64,000 nucleotides of DNA from Plantactinospora soyae (GCF_014874095.1 NZ_JADBEB010000001.1:6944001-7008000), one strand, 5' to 3'; positions 48,029 through 59,105 are shown, counted from the first letter of the stretch. The notes: a model not told the origin generated them from the letters alone. Translations and numbers: made by a program.

Positions 48029-49435
48029 ATGACCAGATGGACCCCGGATCCCACCTTCTACGCCTCACCCCGCGACGCGGCCGGCGCGCCGCCGGAGAAG
48101 CTCGCCTATGTCGCGGCCTTCGACCGCGAGGCGCGCCGGCCGGACGCGATCGCCGTGGTGGACGTCGACCCCGAGTCCACCGGCTACGGCACGGTGGTGG
48201 GCTGGACCGACCTGCCGCACACCGGCGACGAACTGCACCACTTCGGCTGGAACGCCTGCAGCAGCGCACTCTGCCCGACCGCCCCGCATCCGCACGTCGA
48301 ACGCCGGTACCTGATCGTGCCGGGGCTGCGCTCGTCCCGGATCTACGTACTCGACACCAAGGCCGACCCGAGCCGGCCGGAGATCGTCAAGGTCCTGGAG
48401 CCGGACGAACTCGCCGACCGAGCGGGCTACTCCCGCCCGCACACCGTGCACTGCGGCCCGGACGGGATCTACCTCTCCGCGCTGGGCGGGGCACACGGCG
48501 CGGACGGCCCCGGCGGGATCGCCGTACTCGACCACGACACCTTCGAGGTACGCGGTGCCTGGGAGGCCGACCGGGGACCACAGTTCCTCGCGTACGACGC
48601 CTGGTGGCACCTGAACCACGACGTCATGGTCACCTCGGAGTGGGGCACGCCGTCGATGATCGAGAACGGCATCGTCGGCGAACTGCTGCTGGGCCGGAAG
48701 TACGGCCACGCCCTGCACTTCTGGGACCTGCGCCAGCGGCGCCACCTGCAGACCGTCGACCTCGGCGACGCGTACCAGATGCCGCTGGAGTTGCGGCCCG
48801 CGCACGATCCGTCGAAGACGTACGGCTTCGTCGGCGTGGTGATCAGCGTCGAGGACCTCTCCGCCTCGATCTGGGTGTGGCACCGCGACGGCGAACGGTG
48901 GACCGCCACCCGTGTGATCGACATCCCGGCCGAGCCGGCCGACCCGGAACTCCTGCCCGACCTGCTCAAACCCTTCGGCGCGGTGCCCCCGCTGGTCACC
49001 GACATCGACCTCTCCGTCGACGACCGCTTTCTGTACATCTCCTGCTGGGGCACCGGCGAACTGCGGCAGTACGACGTCAGCGACCCCTTCCACCCGGTAC
49101 AGACCGGCTCGGTACGACTCGGCGGCATCGTCGGCCGGGCCGCGCACCCGGCCCGACCGGACCTGCCGCTGGCCGGCGGCCCGCAGATGGTCGAGGTGAG
49201 CCGGGACGGCCGCCGGGTCTACCTGACGAACTCGCTCTACGGGGCCTGGGACGACCAGTTCTATCCGGACGGGGTTGGTGCCTGGCAGGCCAAGCTGGAC
49301 GTCGACCCGGGCGCCGGAGGGCTGGCCGTCGACCCACGGTTCTTCCCGCACGGGAACGATTTCCGGGGCCTGCGGGTGCACCAGACTCGACTCCAGGGCG
49401 GCGACGCCTCCTCCGACTCGTACTGCTTCCGGTGA
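48029..49435 (+). CDS. Selenium-binding protein family, probable methanethiol oxidase
   Basis: A 468-residue SBP56/SELENBP1-family beta-propeller. Family blocks are ELHHFGWNACSSALCP with the conserved Cys pair, YLIVPGLRSSRIYVLDT, GRKYGHALHFWDLRQRR, the metal-binding His series (HPHVERRY, HHFGW) and GPQMVEVSRDGRRVYLTNSLYG near the C-terminus. Bacterial relatives oxidise methanethiol to formaldehyde, sulfide and peroxide with bound copper. It overlaps the following membrane gene by four bases, so both products are made together. Confidence 0.88.
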   Translation: MTRWTPDPTFYASPRDAAGAPPEKLAYVAAFDREARRPDAIAVVDVDPESTGYGTVVGWTDLPHTGDELHHFGWNACSSALCPTAPHPHVERRYLIVPGLRSSRIYVLDTKADPSRPEIVKVLEPDELADRAGYSRPHTVHCGPDGIYLSALGGAHGADGPGGIAVLDHDTFEVRGAWEADRGPQFLAYDAWWHLNHDVMVTSEWGTPSMIENGIVGELLLGRKYGHALHFWDLRQRRHLQTVDLGDAYQMPLELRPAHDPSKTYGFVGVVISVEDLSASIWVWHRDGERWTATRVIDIPAEPADPELLPDLLKPFGAVPPLVTDIDLSVDDRFLYISCWGTGELRQYDVSDPFHPVQTGSVRLGGIVGRAAHPARPDLPLAGGPQMVEVSRDGRRVYLTNSLYGAWDDQFYPDGVGAWQAKLDVDPGAGGLAVDPRFFPHGNDFRGLRVHQTRLQGGDASSDSYCFR

Positions 49436-50070
49436 CCTGGCAGCAGCTGACCGGGCTGGTCGCGCTCGGCGCGTTCCACGGGCTCAATCCGGCCATGGGC
49501 TGGCTGTTCGCGGTCGCCCGGGGATTGCAGGAGGGCAGCCGGGCGGCCCTGCTCAGGTCGCTGCCGGCGATCGCGGCCGGGCACGCGGCGTCGGTCGCCG
49601 TGGTGGCCAGCCTGGTCAGCGCCACCCGATCGGTGCTGGCGAGCACGGTGGTGGCGGTGCTGACCGGTCTGCTGCTCGTCGGTTTCGGGCTGTGGCGGCT
49701 GCTGTCCCGGCGACATTTCCGGTGGGTGGGGATGCGGCTCTCCCTGGCCCAGCTGGCCGGTTGGTCGTTTCTGGTCTCCTCCGCGCACGGCGCCGGGTTG
49801 ATGCTGCTTCCGGTGCTGCTGACCGCCCCGCCGGCCGGCGGGCCGGGGCACGGTGGCCACCTCTCGGCCGCGCCGGCCGGCGCGCTGTCCGGACTGGTCG
49901 CGGCGGGCGTGCACACCGCGGCGATGTTCGCGGTGGCCGCCGGCTGCGCGGTGCTGGTGTACGAGGTGCTGGGCACCGGGGTGCTGCGCCGGGCCTGGGT
50001 CAACCTCGACCGCCTCTGGGCGGCGGTGCTGGTCACGGCCGGCCTGGTCACGCTGGTCGCCGCTACCTGA
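49432..50070 (+). CDS. Membrane partner of the SBP56-family protein
   Basis: A 212-residue protein with six or so helices. It opens TWQQLTGLVALGAFHGLNPAMGWLF, in which HGLNPAMGW resembles the HxxNP-type metal-site helix of NicO/UreH/SulP-like permeases, and has further His-containing helices (GHAASVAVVA, SSAHGAGLMLLP, GGHLSAAP, AAGVHTAAMF). The GTG start overlaps the previous stop (GTGA). A role in copper or other metal supply to the oxidase is a reasonable inference, not shown. No family name is given with certainty. Confidence 0.7.
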   Translation: MTWQQLTGLVALGAFHGLNPAMGWLFAVARGLQEGSRAALLRSLPAIAAGHAASVAVVASLVSATRSVLASTVVAVLTGLLLVGFGLWRLLSRRHFRWVGMRLSLAQLAGWSFLVSSAHGAGLMLLPVLLTAPPAGGPGHGGHLSAAPAGALSGLVAAGVHTAAMFAVAAGCAVLVYEVLGTGVLRRAWVNLDRLWAAVLVTAGLVTLVAAT

Positions 50071-50181
50071 CGCGTCCGTCGACCGGCCCGACGCCATCCA
50101 GCTCACCGCCCGCGGGGGGCTCGGGCGACGGCGACGGTCCCGCCGTCTACCGAGCCACGCGGCCCGGCGCCGGTCCCGCCG

Positions 50182-51381
50182 TCAACCGGCGGCGGGACCC
50201 CGACCGGCGGCCGGCACCTCGCCTTGGTGCACCGGGTTCTCGTCCTGCCGGAGCGCAAACTCGTGGTGGATCCGTCCCGCCAGGCCGGAGAGCCGGTTGC
50301 CGCTACCGCCCCACCTGGCCGCGACGATCTCCGCCGCGATGCTGACGGCGGTCTCCTCCGGGGTCCGGGCCCCCAGATCGAGGCCGAGCGGCGAGGCGAG
50401 CCGGCCGAGTTCGCCCTCGGACAGCCCGGCCGTGCGGAGCCGGGCGAGGCGGTCCGCGTGGGTCCGCCGCGATCCCATCGCCCCGACGTAGCCGAGCGGC
50501 AGCCGCAACGCCACCTCCAGCACCGGAACGTCGAACTTCGGATCGTGGGTCAGCACGCAGACCACGGTGCGGCCGTCCACCCGTCCGGCGTCGGCCTCGG
50601 CCCGCAGATAGCGGTGCGGCCAGTCGACCACCACCTCGTGCGCGTCGGGTAGCCGCCGGGTGGTGGCGAAGACGGGCCGGGCGTCGCAGACCGTCACCCG
50701 GTAGCCGAGGAACGCGCCGACCCGGGCCACCGCGGCCGCGAAGTCGATCGCGCCGAAGACGATCATCCGGGGCGGGGCGGCGTACGTCGCGACGAAGAGC
50801 AGCAGGTCGTCGCCGCGACGCTGCCCGTCGTACCCGTAGCGGAGCGTGCCGGTCCGGCCGGCGGCCAGCAGCCCCCGGGCGTCGTCCGTGACCGCCGCGT
50901 CCAACCGGTCGGAACCGAGCGATCCCGCGGTCCGGTCCGCCCAGACCACCATCCGGCGGCCGAGCCGACCGGCCCGGTCCGGAGGTCCGGCCGACACCAC
51001 CGTCACCACGGCCACCGCGACCCCAGCCCGGATCGCCGCCGCGACCTCGGCGAACTCGCCGAATCCCGTCGGATCCACCCGTTCGACGAAGACGTCGAGG
51101 ATGCCACCGCAGGTCAGGCCCACCGCGAACGCGTCGTCGTCGGTCACGCCGTAGCGCTGCAACGCCGGTACGCCGGTGGCACTCACCTGCCGGGTCAGTT
51201 CGTAGACGGCGCCCTCGACGCAGCCGCCGGAGACGCTGCCGACCGCCGCGCCGTCCGGCCCGACCAGCATCGTGGCGCCGGCCTGGCGGGGCGCGGACCG
51301 CCAGGTGGCCACCACGGTCGCCATCCCGACCGGTTCGCCGGCCTGCCACCAGCGGTCCAGCTCGTCCAGCACGTCACGCAT
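50182..51381 (-). CDS. XdhC/CoxI-family protein
   Basis: A 399-residue XdhC-type molybdenum-enzyme maturation factor. The N-terminal XdhC/CoxI domain has VGMATVVATWRSAPRQAGATMLVGPDGAAVGSVSGGCVEGAV and GLTCGGILDVFVE; the C-terminal Rossmann-like domain has RMIVFGAIDFAAAVARVGAFLGYRVTVCDARPVFA and LGYVGAMGSRRTHADRLARL. XdhC binds Moco and helps insert it, sulfurated, into xanthine dehydrogenase. No xdh, cox or other Moco-enzyme gene lies in the window. The ATG at 51381 is used; the frame is open further upstream. Confidence 0.88.
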   Translation of the reverse strand: MRDVLDELDRWWQAGEPVGMATVVATWRSAPRQAGATMLVGPDGAAVGSVSGGCVEGAVYELTRQVSATGVPALQRYGVTDDDAFAVGLTCGGILDVFVERVDPTGFGEFAEVAAAIRAGVAVAVVTVVSAGPPDRAGRLGRRMVVWADRTAGSLGSDRLDAAVTDDARGLLAAGRTGTLRYGYDGQRRGDDLLLFVATYAAPPRMIVFGAIDFAAAVARVGAFLGYRVTVCDARPVFATTRRLPDAHEVVVDWPHRYLRAEADAGRVDGRTVVCVLTHDPKFDVPVLEVALRLPLGYVGAMGSRRTHADRLARLRTAGLSEGELGRLASPLGLDLGARTPEETAVSIAAEIVAARWGGSGNRLSGLAGRIHHEFALRQDENPVHQGEVPAAGRGPAAG

Positions 51382-51644
51382 GCCGTTCACCCGCACCCGT
51401 TCCTCGTGCCCGGTGGCCCGGCGCCGGCCCACCGGCGGCGGTCGGTCCCGCCACCATCCTCGCGTTGCCCGAGGATCGTCCCATATGTCCGATCACTCCC
51501 CTCGGTCGACCCTTGATCCCCGGTGCGAGATTACGCGGGAACGGGCCATCCGACCCCGGACCACCGGGGCTCGGCGAATGGGCCGGACCCGGGCGGGTAG
51601 ACCAGCCGGGTACGGCGCCGACACGACGGGACGGGGGCAGCCTC

Positions 51645-51854
51645 ATGCCAGGACCACGACCGGGAAGCAACGCGTACGACGTCGAACGTGCCCGGCTGCG
51701 CAAGCGAATCGAGAACTCGGGCCGCGCCAACGACAAGGAGGCGGACGAGGCGGCCAACCGGTATCTGCGGGAGGAACAGCGGCGTCCCGGCTTCGTCCGG
51801 GGAGAACGCGGACTCGGCCCCAAGGGCGAACGCGGCCCCGGTGAGCCGAAGTGA
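51645..51854 (+). CDS. Small basic hydrophilic protein
   Basis: Sixty-nine residues: MPGPRPGSNAYDVERARLRKRIE, NDKEADEAANRYLREEQRR and a Gly/Lys-rich tail. One helix with many charges and no membrane segment. The stop overlaps the next start by four bases, so the pair is coupled. Relatives occur in Micromonosporaceae as hypothetical proteins, in my recollection. Function unknown. Confidence 0.65.
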   Translation: MPGPRPGSNAYDVERARLRKRIENSGRANDKEADEAANRYLREEQRRPGFVRGERGLGPKGERGPGEPK

Positions 51855-52399
51855 TCGGCCAGACCGTTACCGGGCTGGCGCACCGGCGAACGAACCGCGA
51901 CCAGGTCACCGATCTGGTCGACGGGGCGATCGCGGGTGCGGTCGGCACAGTGGCACTGAACGTCGTCACCTACCTGGACATGACGGTCCGGGCCCGCCCC
52001 GCCAGCAGTACGCCGGAGGAGAGTGCCCGGCGGCTCACGGAGGCACTGCACATCGGTCTGGGGCCCGAGGACCGGGCGGCGAACCGCCGCTCGGGCCTCG
52101 GGCCCCTGCTCGGCTACGCAATCGGCGTAGCCTGTGGCGCCGCGCTCACCGTGGTCGGTCTGCGCCGCCTTCCCGGGCCGGTGGCGGCCGGGCTGTTCGG
52201 GGCCGGCGCGATGCTCGCGTCGGACGGCATGCTGACCGTCCTGCGGATCACCGACCCGCGCCGGTGGAGCAGATCCGACTGGCTCTCCGACGTCGTACCG
52301 CACCTGGCGTACGGGATGGCCGCCCGGGCCACCCTCGACCACCTGAACCAGGCGCGGCGCCCGAACCGGCGGTTTCCGCTCCGGGTCCACCCCGATTGA
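51851..52399 (+). CDS. Hypothetical membrane protein
   Basis: A 182-residue protein with three or four helices (GAIAGAVGTVALNVVTYLDMTV, LLGYAIGVACGAALTVVGLRRL, VAAGLFGAGAMLASDGMLTVLRI). The start overlaps the small basic gene by four bases. Its layout resembles the DUF1440/YagU-like membrane proteins but I cannot place it firmly. Confidence 0.7.
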   Translation: MIGQTVTGLAHRRTNRDQVTDLVDGAIAGAVGTVALNVVTYLDMTVRARPASSTPEESARRLTEALHIGLGPEDRAANRRSGLGPLLGYAIGVACGAALTVVGLRRLPGPVAAGLFGAGAMLASDGMLTVLRITDPRRWSRSDWLSDVVPHLAYGMAARATLDHLNQARRPNRRFPLRVHPD

Positions 52400-52426
52400 G
52401 GATCGGGATCCACCGGCACCCCGGCG

Positions 52427-52660
52427 TTATCCGGCGTCGCCGGCCACCGGACGCGCCGGTCCACGGCCGGCCGCCCGCTCGTCGGGATCCTCGGCCACCG
52501 GCCGGGCCGCCGGGCCGTACGGGGAGACCTGTTCGGGCGGGATCCGCCGGCCGTCACCGCCGCGGACCCGTGACGGGTCACCCGGGCGCGGGCCCTTGCT
52601 GTCCTGTACGAGAGGGGTCTGCCCGTTCCGGCGCATCTCCGGCTGCTGCACGTTCGTCAT
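52427..52660 (-). CDS. Small Pro/Arg-rich hydrophilic protein
   Basis: Seventy-seven residues, MTNVQQPEMRRNGQTPLVQD then repeated charged and Pro/Gly-rich sequence. No membrane segment or motif. The ATG at 52660 follows GGAAGGGGACGGCG, a fair ribosome site, and the frame is uninterrupted; codon use looks native. Probably a small disordered protein of unknown role. Confidence 0.6.
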   Translation of the reverse strand: MTNVQQPEMRRNGQTPLVQDSKGPRPGDPSRVRGGDGRRIPPEQVSPYGPAARPVAEDPDERAAGRGPARPVAGDAG

Positions 52661-52871
52661 CGCCGTCCCCTTCCACCGTCGTACCACTCGGTTGGGCTGC
52701 CCGGCCGGAGGCGTACCGACCGGTCGGGTGCCCCGGTGTGCGGTACGCGTCCGGTGTCGCCACCGGTGCCTCCTACCGCTCGGGCACCCGCTGCCGATTA
52801 CCCGGTGCGCGGGGCGGCATTCGGTCCGCCCGCTGTGGTGCGGCTCCGGACAGCGCGGGTAACCGGAGTAC

Positions 52872-53525
52872 ATGAACCGTGATCGCGCCCTGGTGCGGGC
52901 GCTGCTCGAGCGGCAGGGGCGGACCTACGCCGAGGAGGCCGGGATCCGACTGGCCGACCGGCCGGGTCCGCTCTATCAGCTGTTGCTGCTCACGACGCTG
53001 CTCAGCACCCGGATCCGGGCCGGCGTCGCGGTCTGTGCCGCCCGGGAACTCTTCGCCGCCGGTTGCCGTACGCCGCAGGGCACGGCGTCGTCGAGCTGGC
53101 AGGACCGGGTGGACGCGCTGGGTCGGGGCCACTACCGGCGCTACGACGAACGCACCGCGACGATGCTCGGCAACGGCGCCCAGTTGTGCCTGGACCGCTG
53201 GCACGGCGACCTGCGCCGACTGCACCGCGAGGCCGGTGGCGACCATTCCGCGCTCCGCCGGCTGCTGACCGGCTTTCCCGGCATCGGGCCGACCGGAGCC
53301 GACATCTTCCTCCGGGAGGCGCAGGCGGCGTGGCCCGACGTACGCCCGTACGCCGACCGCAGGGCGGCCGGTGCCGCGCAACGGCTCGGATTGCCGTCGA
53401 CGCCGGACAAGCTGGCCGGACTGGTCGGCGGGGGCGACTTTCCCCGACTCGTCTCGGCGCTGGTGAGGGTCTCCCTCGGCCAGGCGTCGATCGGCGAGTT
53501 GACCAGGGCGGCCGGTGCCCGCTGA
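52872..53525 (+). CDS. HhH-GPD fold protein (endonuclease III-like)
   Basis: A 217-residue protein with the endonuclease III-like helical fold: LYQLLLLTTLLSTRIRAGVAVCAARELF, then the helix-hairpin-helix LLTGFPGIGPTGADIFLREAQAAW. The catalytic Lys position of Nth (GVGRKTA) is Gly here; an Asp appears in PYADRRAAGAA. The C-terminal iron-sulfur Cys cluster is absent. It may be a non-classical glycosylase or a structural relative. The small membrane gene follows on the opposite strand. Confidence 0.8.
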   Translation: MNRDRALVRALLERQGRTYAEEAGIRLADRPGPLYQLLLLTTLLSTRIRAGVAVCAARELFAAGCRTPQGTASSSWQDRVDALGRGHYRRYDERTATMLGNGAQLCLDRWHGDLRRLHREAGGDHSALRRLLTGFPGIGPTGADIFLREAQAAWPDVRPYADRRAAGAAQRLGLPSTPDKLAGLVGGGDFPRLVSALVRVSLGQASIGELTRAAGAR

Positions 53526-53542
53526 GCCGGGTCCGAGGCCGG

Positions 53543-53722
53543 TCAGCTCACCGGTTTCCCGGCGCTGGGCCGGGTCAGGTACCAGACGGCGAGGCCCGCC
53601 GCGACCGCCAGCAGCAGCACCGCGTTGGTGACCCCGCCCCCCTCCTCGCCACCGCTGCCGAAGTAGATGACGGCGAGCCCGGCGCCGACCGACAGCAAGG
53701 TCCGCAACCCCTTATTTTTCAC
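53543..53722 (-). CDS. Small two-helix membrane protein
   Basis: Fifty-nine residues with two helices (LRTLLSVGAGLAVIYFG and TNAVLLLAVAAGLAVWYLT) joined by an acidic/Gly-rich turn and flanked by basic residues. The GTG at 53722 begins the sequence MKNKGLRTLL. Convergent with the HhH gene. Not assignable to a family. Confidence 0.65.
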   Translation of the reverse strand: MKNKGLRTLLSVGAGLAVIYFGSGGEEGGGVTNAVLLLAVAAGLAVWYLTRPSAGKPVS

Positions 53723-53885
53723 GCAAATTACCCTAATTACGGCAAGAGGTTCCGGCGGCGGATCGAGCCGAGACCCCCCGAACCGGGTGACCGGGTGACG
53801 GCCCGGACGGCGTGGGGCGACCGGGCCGGCCGAGGGCATCCGGGGCAGTACCTCACGACCGGGCGGATGGTCGTACAGTCTCGCC

Positions 53886-55016
53886 GTGACCGAAATCCGG
53901 ACCACCGTCGACCTGCGCCATCCGCCGGAGCGGGTGTGGCGGGCCCTGACCGATCGTGAGCTGCTGCCGAAGTGGTTCGGATCGGTCGAACCTCGACCCT
54001 CGTCGATCAGCCGGTTCGAACTGCGCCCGACGGACCTGCCCGAGCTGGACGAGCTGATCACCGTCGAGCTGGTCGAACTCGACCCGCCACACCGGATCGT
54101 GGTGCGCTGGCCCGAGGACGGTCAGCCGACCCAGGTGGTGTGCGAGCTGACCCCGACGGCGGAGGGGTGCCGGCTGACGGTGACCCAGGGCGACGCCGAG
54201 GACCCGTTCGTGGACACCGGGATCGACGACCCGTTCCGGGACGGCGGGATCGACGACCCGTGGCGGCCGGCCGACCCGGACCAGCGCGAGCAGGCGTACC
54301 AGCAGCTTCTCGACACCCGGTTGCCCGCCGTACTGGACTGGATGGCCTTCCGGGAGGTCGACCTTCCGGAATCCACCGCGGTCATCGGCGCCGTTCCGGC
54401 CAGTGCGGCGCCGGACAACCGCTCCCGGCGGCGGCTCGGTATCGGGCTCGCCCTGCTGGCCCTGACCGTCGGCGCCGTGGTCGTGGTGGCCGGCCTGGCC
54501 CGTGGCCGGACCGACTCCGGCTCCACCGGGCCGGTGATCGGCGTCGGCAGCCCGGCGCTGACCACCGCGCCGGGCACACCCAGTCCGGCCGCCGGCACCC
54601 CGACGACCGTCGCCACCACGGCGCCGGCCGGCCGGACCGTCCGGCCGACGCCGCGCCGGAGCGCGACCGCCACGCCGGCCCGTCCGCCGAGGCCGGGACA
54701 GCCGGACCTCACCGCCCGGTACAGCACGCTGCGCACCGGCCTCCTCGGCTACCAGGGCGAGGTGGTCGTCACCAACGGCGGCGACGCGGCGGCGACGAGC
54801 TGGACCGTGGTGATCACCCTGCCCGGCGGCGCCAAGGTGTCGACGGCCAGCGGAGCGAGCTTCACCCAGGAGGACGAGCGGGTGACCTTCACCGGCGCCG
54901 CGCTGCCGGCCGACCGCTCGGCGACGATCCAGTTCGAGGTGGACCGCGACGCGACCCTGACCCGGAAGCAGCCGACCAGCTGCGTCGTGCAGGACCGGCC
55001 CTGCGACGGCCTGTGA
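53886..55016 (+). CDS. SRPBCC (AHSA1-like) domain fused to a transmembrane helix and CBM2-like domain
   Basis: A 376-residue three-part protein. Residues 1-165 are an AHSA1-type SRPBCC ligand-binding domain (TTVDLRHPPERVWRALTDRELLPKWFGS, CRLTVTQGD). One helix at about 180-205 (RRLGIGLALLALTVGAVVVVAGLA) crosses the membrane. A Thr/Pro-rich linker leads to a C-terminal CBM2-like sandwich at about 280-376 (YQGEVVVTNGGDAAATSWTV, with Cys in QPTSCVVQDRPC). Ligand binding inside and polysaccharide binding outside is an unusual pair; signalling across the membrane is only a guess. The frame starts at GTG 53886. Confidence 0.82.
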   Translation: MTEIRTTVDLRHPPERVWRALTDRELLPKWFGSVEPRPSSISRFELRPTDLPELDELITVELVELDPPHRIVVRWPEDGQPTQVVCELTPTAEGCRLTVTQGDAEDPFVDTGIDDPFRDGGIDDPWRPADPDQREQAYQQLLDTRLPAVLDWMAFREVDLPESTAVIGAVPASAAPDNRSRRRLGIGLALLALTVGAVVVVAGLARGRTDSGSTGPVIGVGSPALTTAPGTPSPAAGTPTTVATTAPAGRTVRPTPRRSATATPARPPRPGQPDLTARYSTLRTGLLGYQGEVVVTNGGDAAATSWTVVITLPGGAKVSTASGASFTQEDERVTFTGAALPADRSATIQFEVDRDATLTRKQPTSCVVQDRPCDGL

Positions 55017-55026
55017 ACCGGGGTCG

Positions 55027-56373
55027 TCAGTAGAGCAGGTACGGGCGGCGCCGGCGGTCGAACGCCGCCAGCTCCGCCGACCAGGCACCCACCAGGTCGG
55101 CCACGTCGGCACCAGCGTCGATCATCGTACGGAGCCGGGTGGAGCCGCTCAGCTTGTCGATCCAGTACGGCCGGGCGGCGTCCCAGGTGTCGGCCCGCCA
55201 GGCGAACGCCGGATACTTCCGCGCCTCCACCAGCATCGCCACCCCGGTACGCACCGGATCGAACCGGGCCGGATCGACCACCTTGACCTCCACACCGGCG
55301 CAGAGCTTGTTCAGCAGGTCCGGCTTCTGTCCGGCGGCGGTCGGCGAGAAGTACGCCTCCCGGAACTCGACGCCGGGCAGTTCCCGGGCGGCCAGCCGGT
55401 CCACCCAGTGGTAGTCGAAGTCGGCGGCCAGCCCGCCGATCAGCTCGAACGGCCGGGTGGTGCCGCGTCCCTCGGTCATCGACGCGACCCCCTCGAACAG
55501 GCAGGTGCCCGGGTAGGCCAGCGCGGTGTCCGGGGTGGGCATGTTCGGGCTGGGCAGTACCCACGGCAGGCCGGTGTCGGCGGCGAACTGGGTCCGGTGC
55601 CAGTTCCGGCACTTGATCACCGTCAGGTCCACCGACCGGCCCGCCTCGGCCGGCAGGAACTCGCCGTTGTAGAACCGGGCCAGCTCGCCGACGGTCATGC
55701 CGTGCTGCTGGACGATCTCCTTCTTACCCACGCCGGAGGTGAACGGGGTGGTCATCATCGGCCCGTACGCCCGGCCACCGATCGGGTTCGGCCGGTCCAG
55801 TACGACGTACCGGCGGCCGAGCCGGGCGGCGGCGACCATCGAGTCGTACAGGGTCCAGATGTAGGTGTAGAAGCGGGCGCCGACGTCCTGGATGTCGAAG
55901 ACCACGGTGTCGACGCCGGCCTGGGTGATCAGTTCAGCCCACTTCGCCTGCGTGGCGCCGTACGCGTCGTAGACGGTGACCCCGGTCCGGGCGTCGATCC
56001 CGGTCCCCTCGCTCCCGCCGGCCTGGGCGGAGCCCCGGAAGCCGTGTTCGGGGCCGAACGCGGCGGTCAACCGCACCCGGCCGGAGGCGTGCATCAGGTC
56101 GACCAGGTGCCGGTACTTCGCGTCCACCCCGGTCGGGTTGGAGAGCACCCCCACCTTCTGCCCGCTCAGCGCGGCGAAGCGGGAGTCGACGAGTACGTCG
56201 AGTCCGGTGGCGACGCCGCGGCCGTGCCCGGAGCCGCCGCCCCTCCCGTCTCCGCTCATCGCCCCGGCGTCGGTGCCGGGACGGGCGCTGGCCGGGCCGG
56301 CGGCGAGGGTGCCGGCCGTCGCGCCGAGGGCGCTCACGGCGGCGGTGCTGGCGAGGAACCTTCTGCGTTGCAC
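55027..56373 (-). CDS. Exo-beta-N-acetylmuramidase NamZ family (DUF1343)
   Basis: A 448-residue secreted protein. The Tat-type signal RRRFLASTAAVSALGATAGTLAAG is followed by a short Gly/Ser linker and the DUF1343 domain: LVDLMHASGRVRLTAAFGPEHGFRGSAQAGG, TVVFDIQDVGARFYTYIWTLYDSM, YVVLDRPNPIGG, PSPNMPTPDTALAYPGTCLFEGVASMTEGRGTTRPFELIGG. NamZ-type enzymes (GH171) release N-acetylmuramic acid from peptidoglycan chain ends. It may recycle wall material or act on other bacteria. Its stop is 10 bases from that of the SRPBCC fusion. Confidence 0.88.
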   Translation of the reverse strand: MQRRRFLASTAAVSALGATAGTLAAGPASARPGTDAGAMSGDGRGGGSGHGRGVATGLDVLVDSRFAALSGQKVGVLSNPTGVDAKYRHLVDLMHASGRVRLTAAFGPEHGFRGSAQAGGSEGTGIDARTGVTVYDAYGATQAKWAELITQAGVDTVVFDIQDVGARFYTYIWTLYDSMVAAARLGRRYVVLDRPNPIGGRAYGPMMTTPFTSGVGKKEIVQQHGMTVGELARFYNGEFLPAEAGRSVDLTVIKCRNWHRTQFAADTGLPWVLPSPNMPTPDTALAYPGTCLFEGVASMTEGRGTTRPFELIGGLAADFDYHWVDRLAARELPGVEFREAYFSPTAAGQKPDLLNKLCAGVEVKVVDPARFDPVRTGVAMLVEARKYPAFAWRADTWDAARPYWIDKLSGSTRLRTMIDAGADVADLVGAWSAELAAFDRRRRPYLLY

Positions 56374-56453
56374 GACGGCCTCCGGGGCGGGTACGGGAGC
56401 AGGGGGACGCCTCGGAAGTTACCTACGCCACATTGGTTGGTCAAGAAGGAAAA

Positions 56454-56657
56454 CTACAGCTCGACCTCTTCGAGATCGCCGAGCTCGATGTTCTGGATCA
56501 TCAGCCAGCGGGCCAACGCCGGCATCCCGTACAGCCACAGCGGCGCCGACTCGGTCGTGCCGTTCGTCGCGTAGATGGCGAACCGCAGGTCAGGTGCGCG
56601 GATCGCCTCGATCCGCCAGCGGTGGTTCTTGTCCTGCCACACGGCCGAAGGGTCCAT
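56454..56657 (-). CDS. Small hypothetical protein
   Basis: Sixty-seven residues, MDPSAVWQDKNHRWRIEAI then ALARWLMIQNIELGDLEEVEL; an alpha/beta-like composition with several Trp and no membrane segment. GGGGAG lies directly ahead of the ATG. It is divergent from the second uvrA-like gene, whose operator lies 100 bases away. Family not recognised. Confidence 0.6.
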   Translation of the reverse strand: MDPSAVWQDKNHRWRIEAIRAPDLRFAIYATNGTTESAPLWLYGMPALARWLMIQNIELGDLEEVEL

Positions 56658-56759
56658 CTCCCCAAGTTAGGCGAGGCACCCCGGGCCCGGCCGCCATTCG
56701 TCCGGCGATGACGGCGGCGGGGCCCGCTACCGTCGCCCTGACCTCGCGTCGTACCCGGC

Positions 56760-56798
56760 CCGTATGGTGTACGGTGCTCGTTGTCGTACACCATACGG
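56760..56798. promoter_or_regulatory. TetR-type operator at the second uvrA-like promoter
   Basis: Perfect 14-base arms CCGTATGGTGTACG and CGTACACCATACGG with an 11-base spacer. Each half is itself a CCGTA-N5-TACGG dyad. The left half overlaps a likely -10 box (TATGGT, 56763-56768). A repressor here would block transcription of the gene that starts at 56815. The left half matches the dyad at tetR (11723-11737) at 13 of 15 bases. Confidence 0.8.
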
Positions 56799-56814
56799 AA
56801 AACAGGGGGAACGC

Positions 56815-59088
<2,274 letters not shown>

Positions 59089-59105
59089 TCCCCGGTCGGC
59101 TGTCC

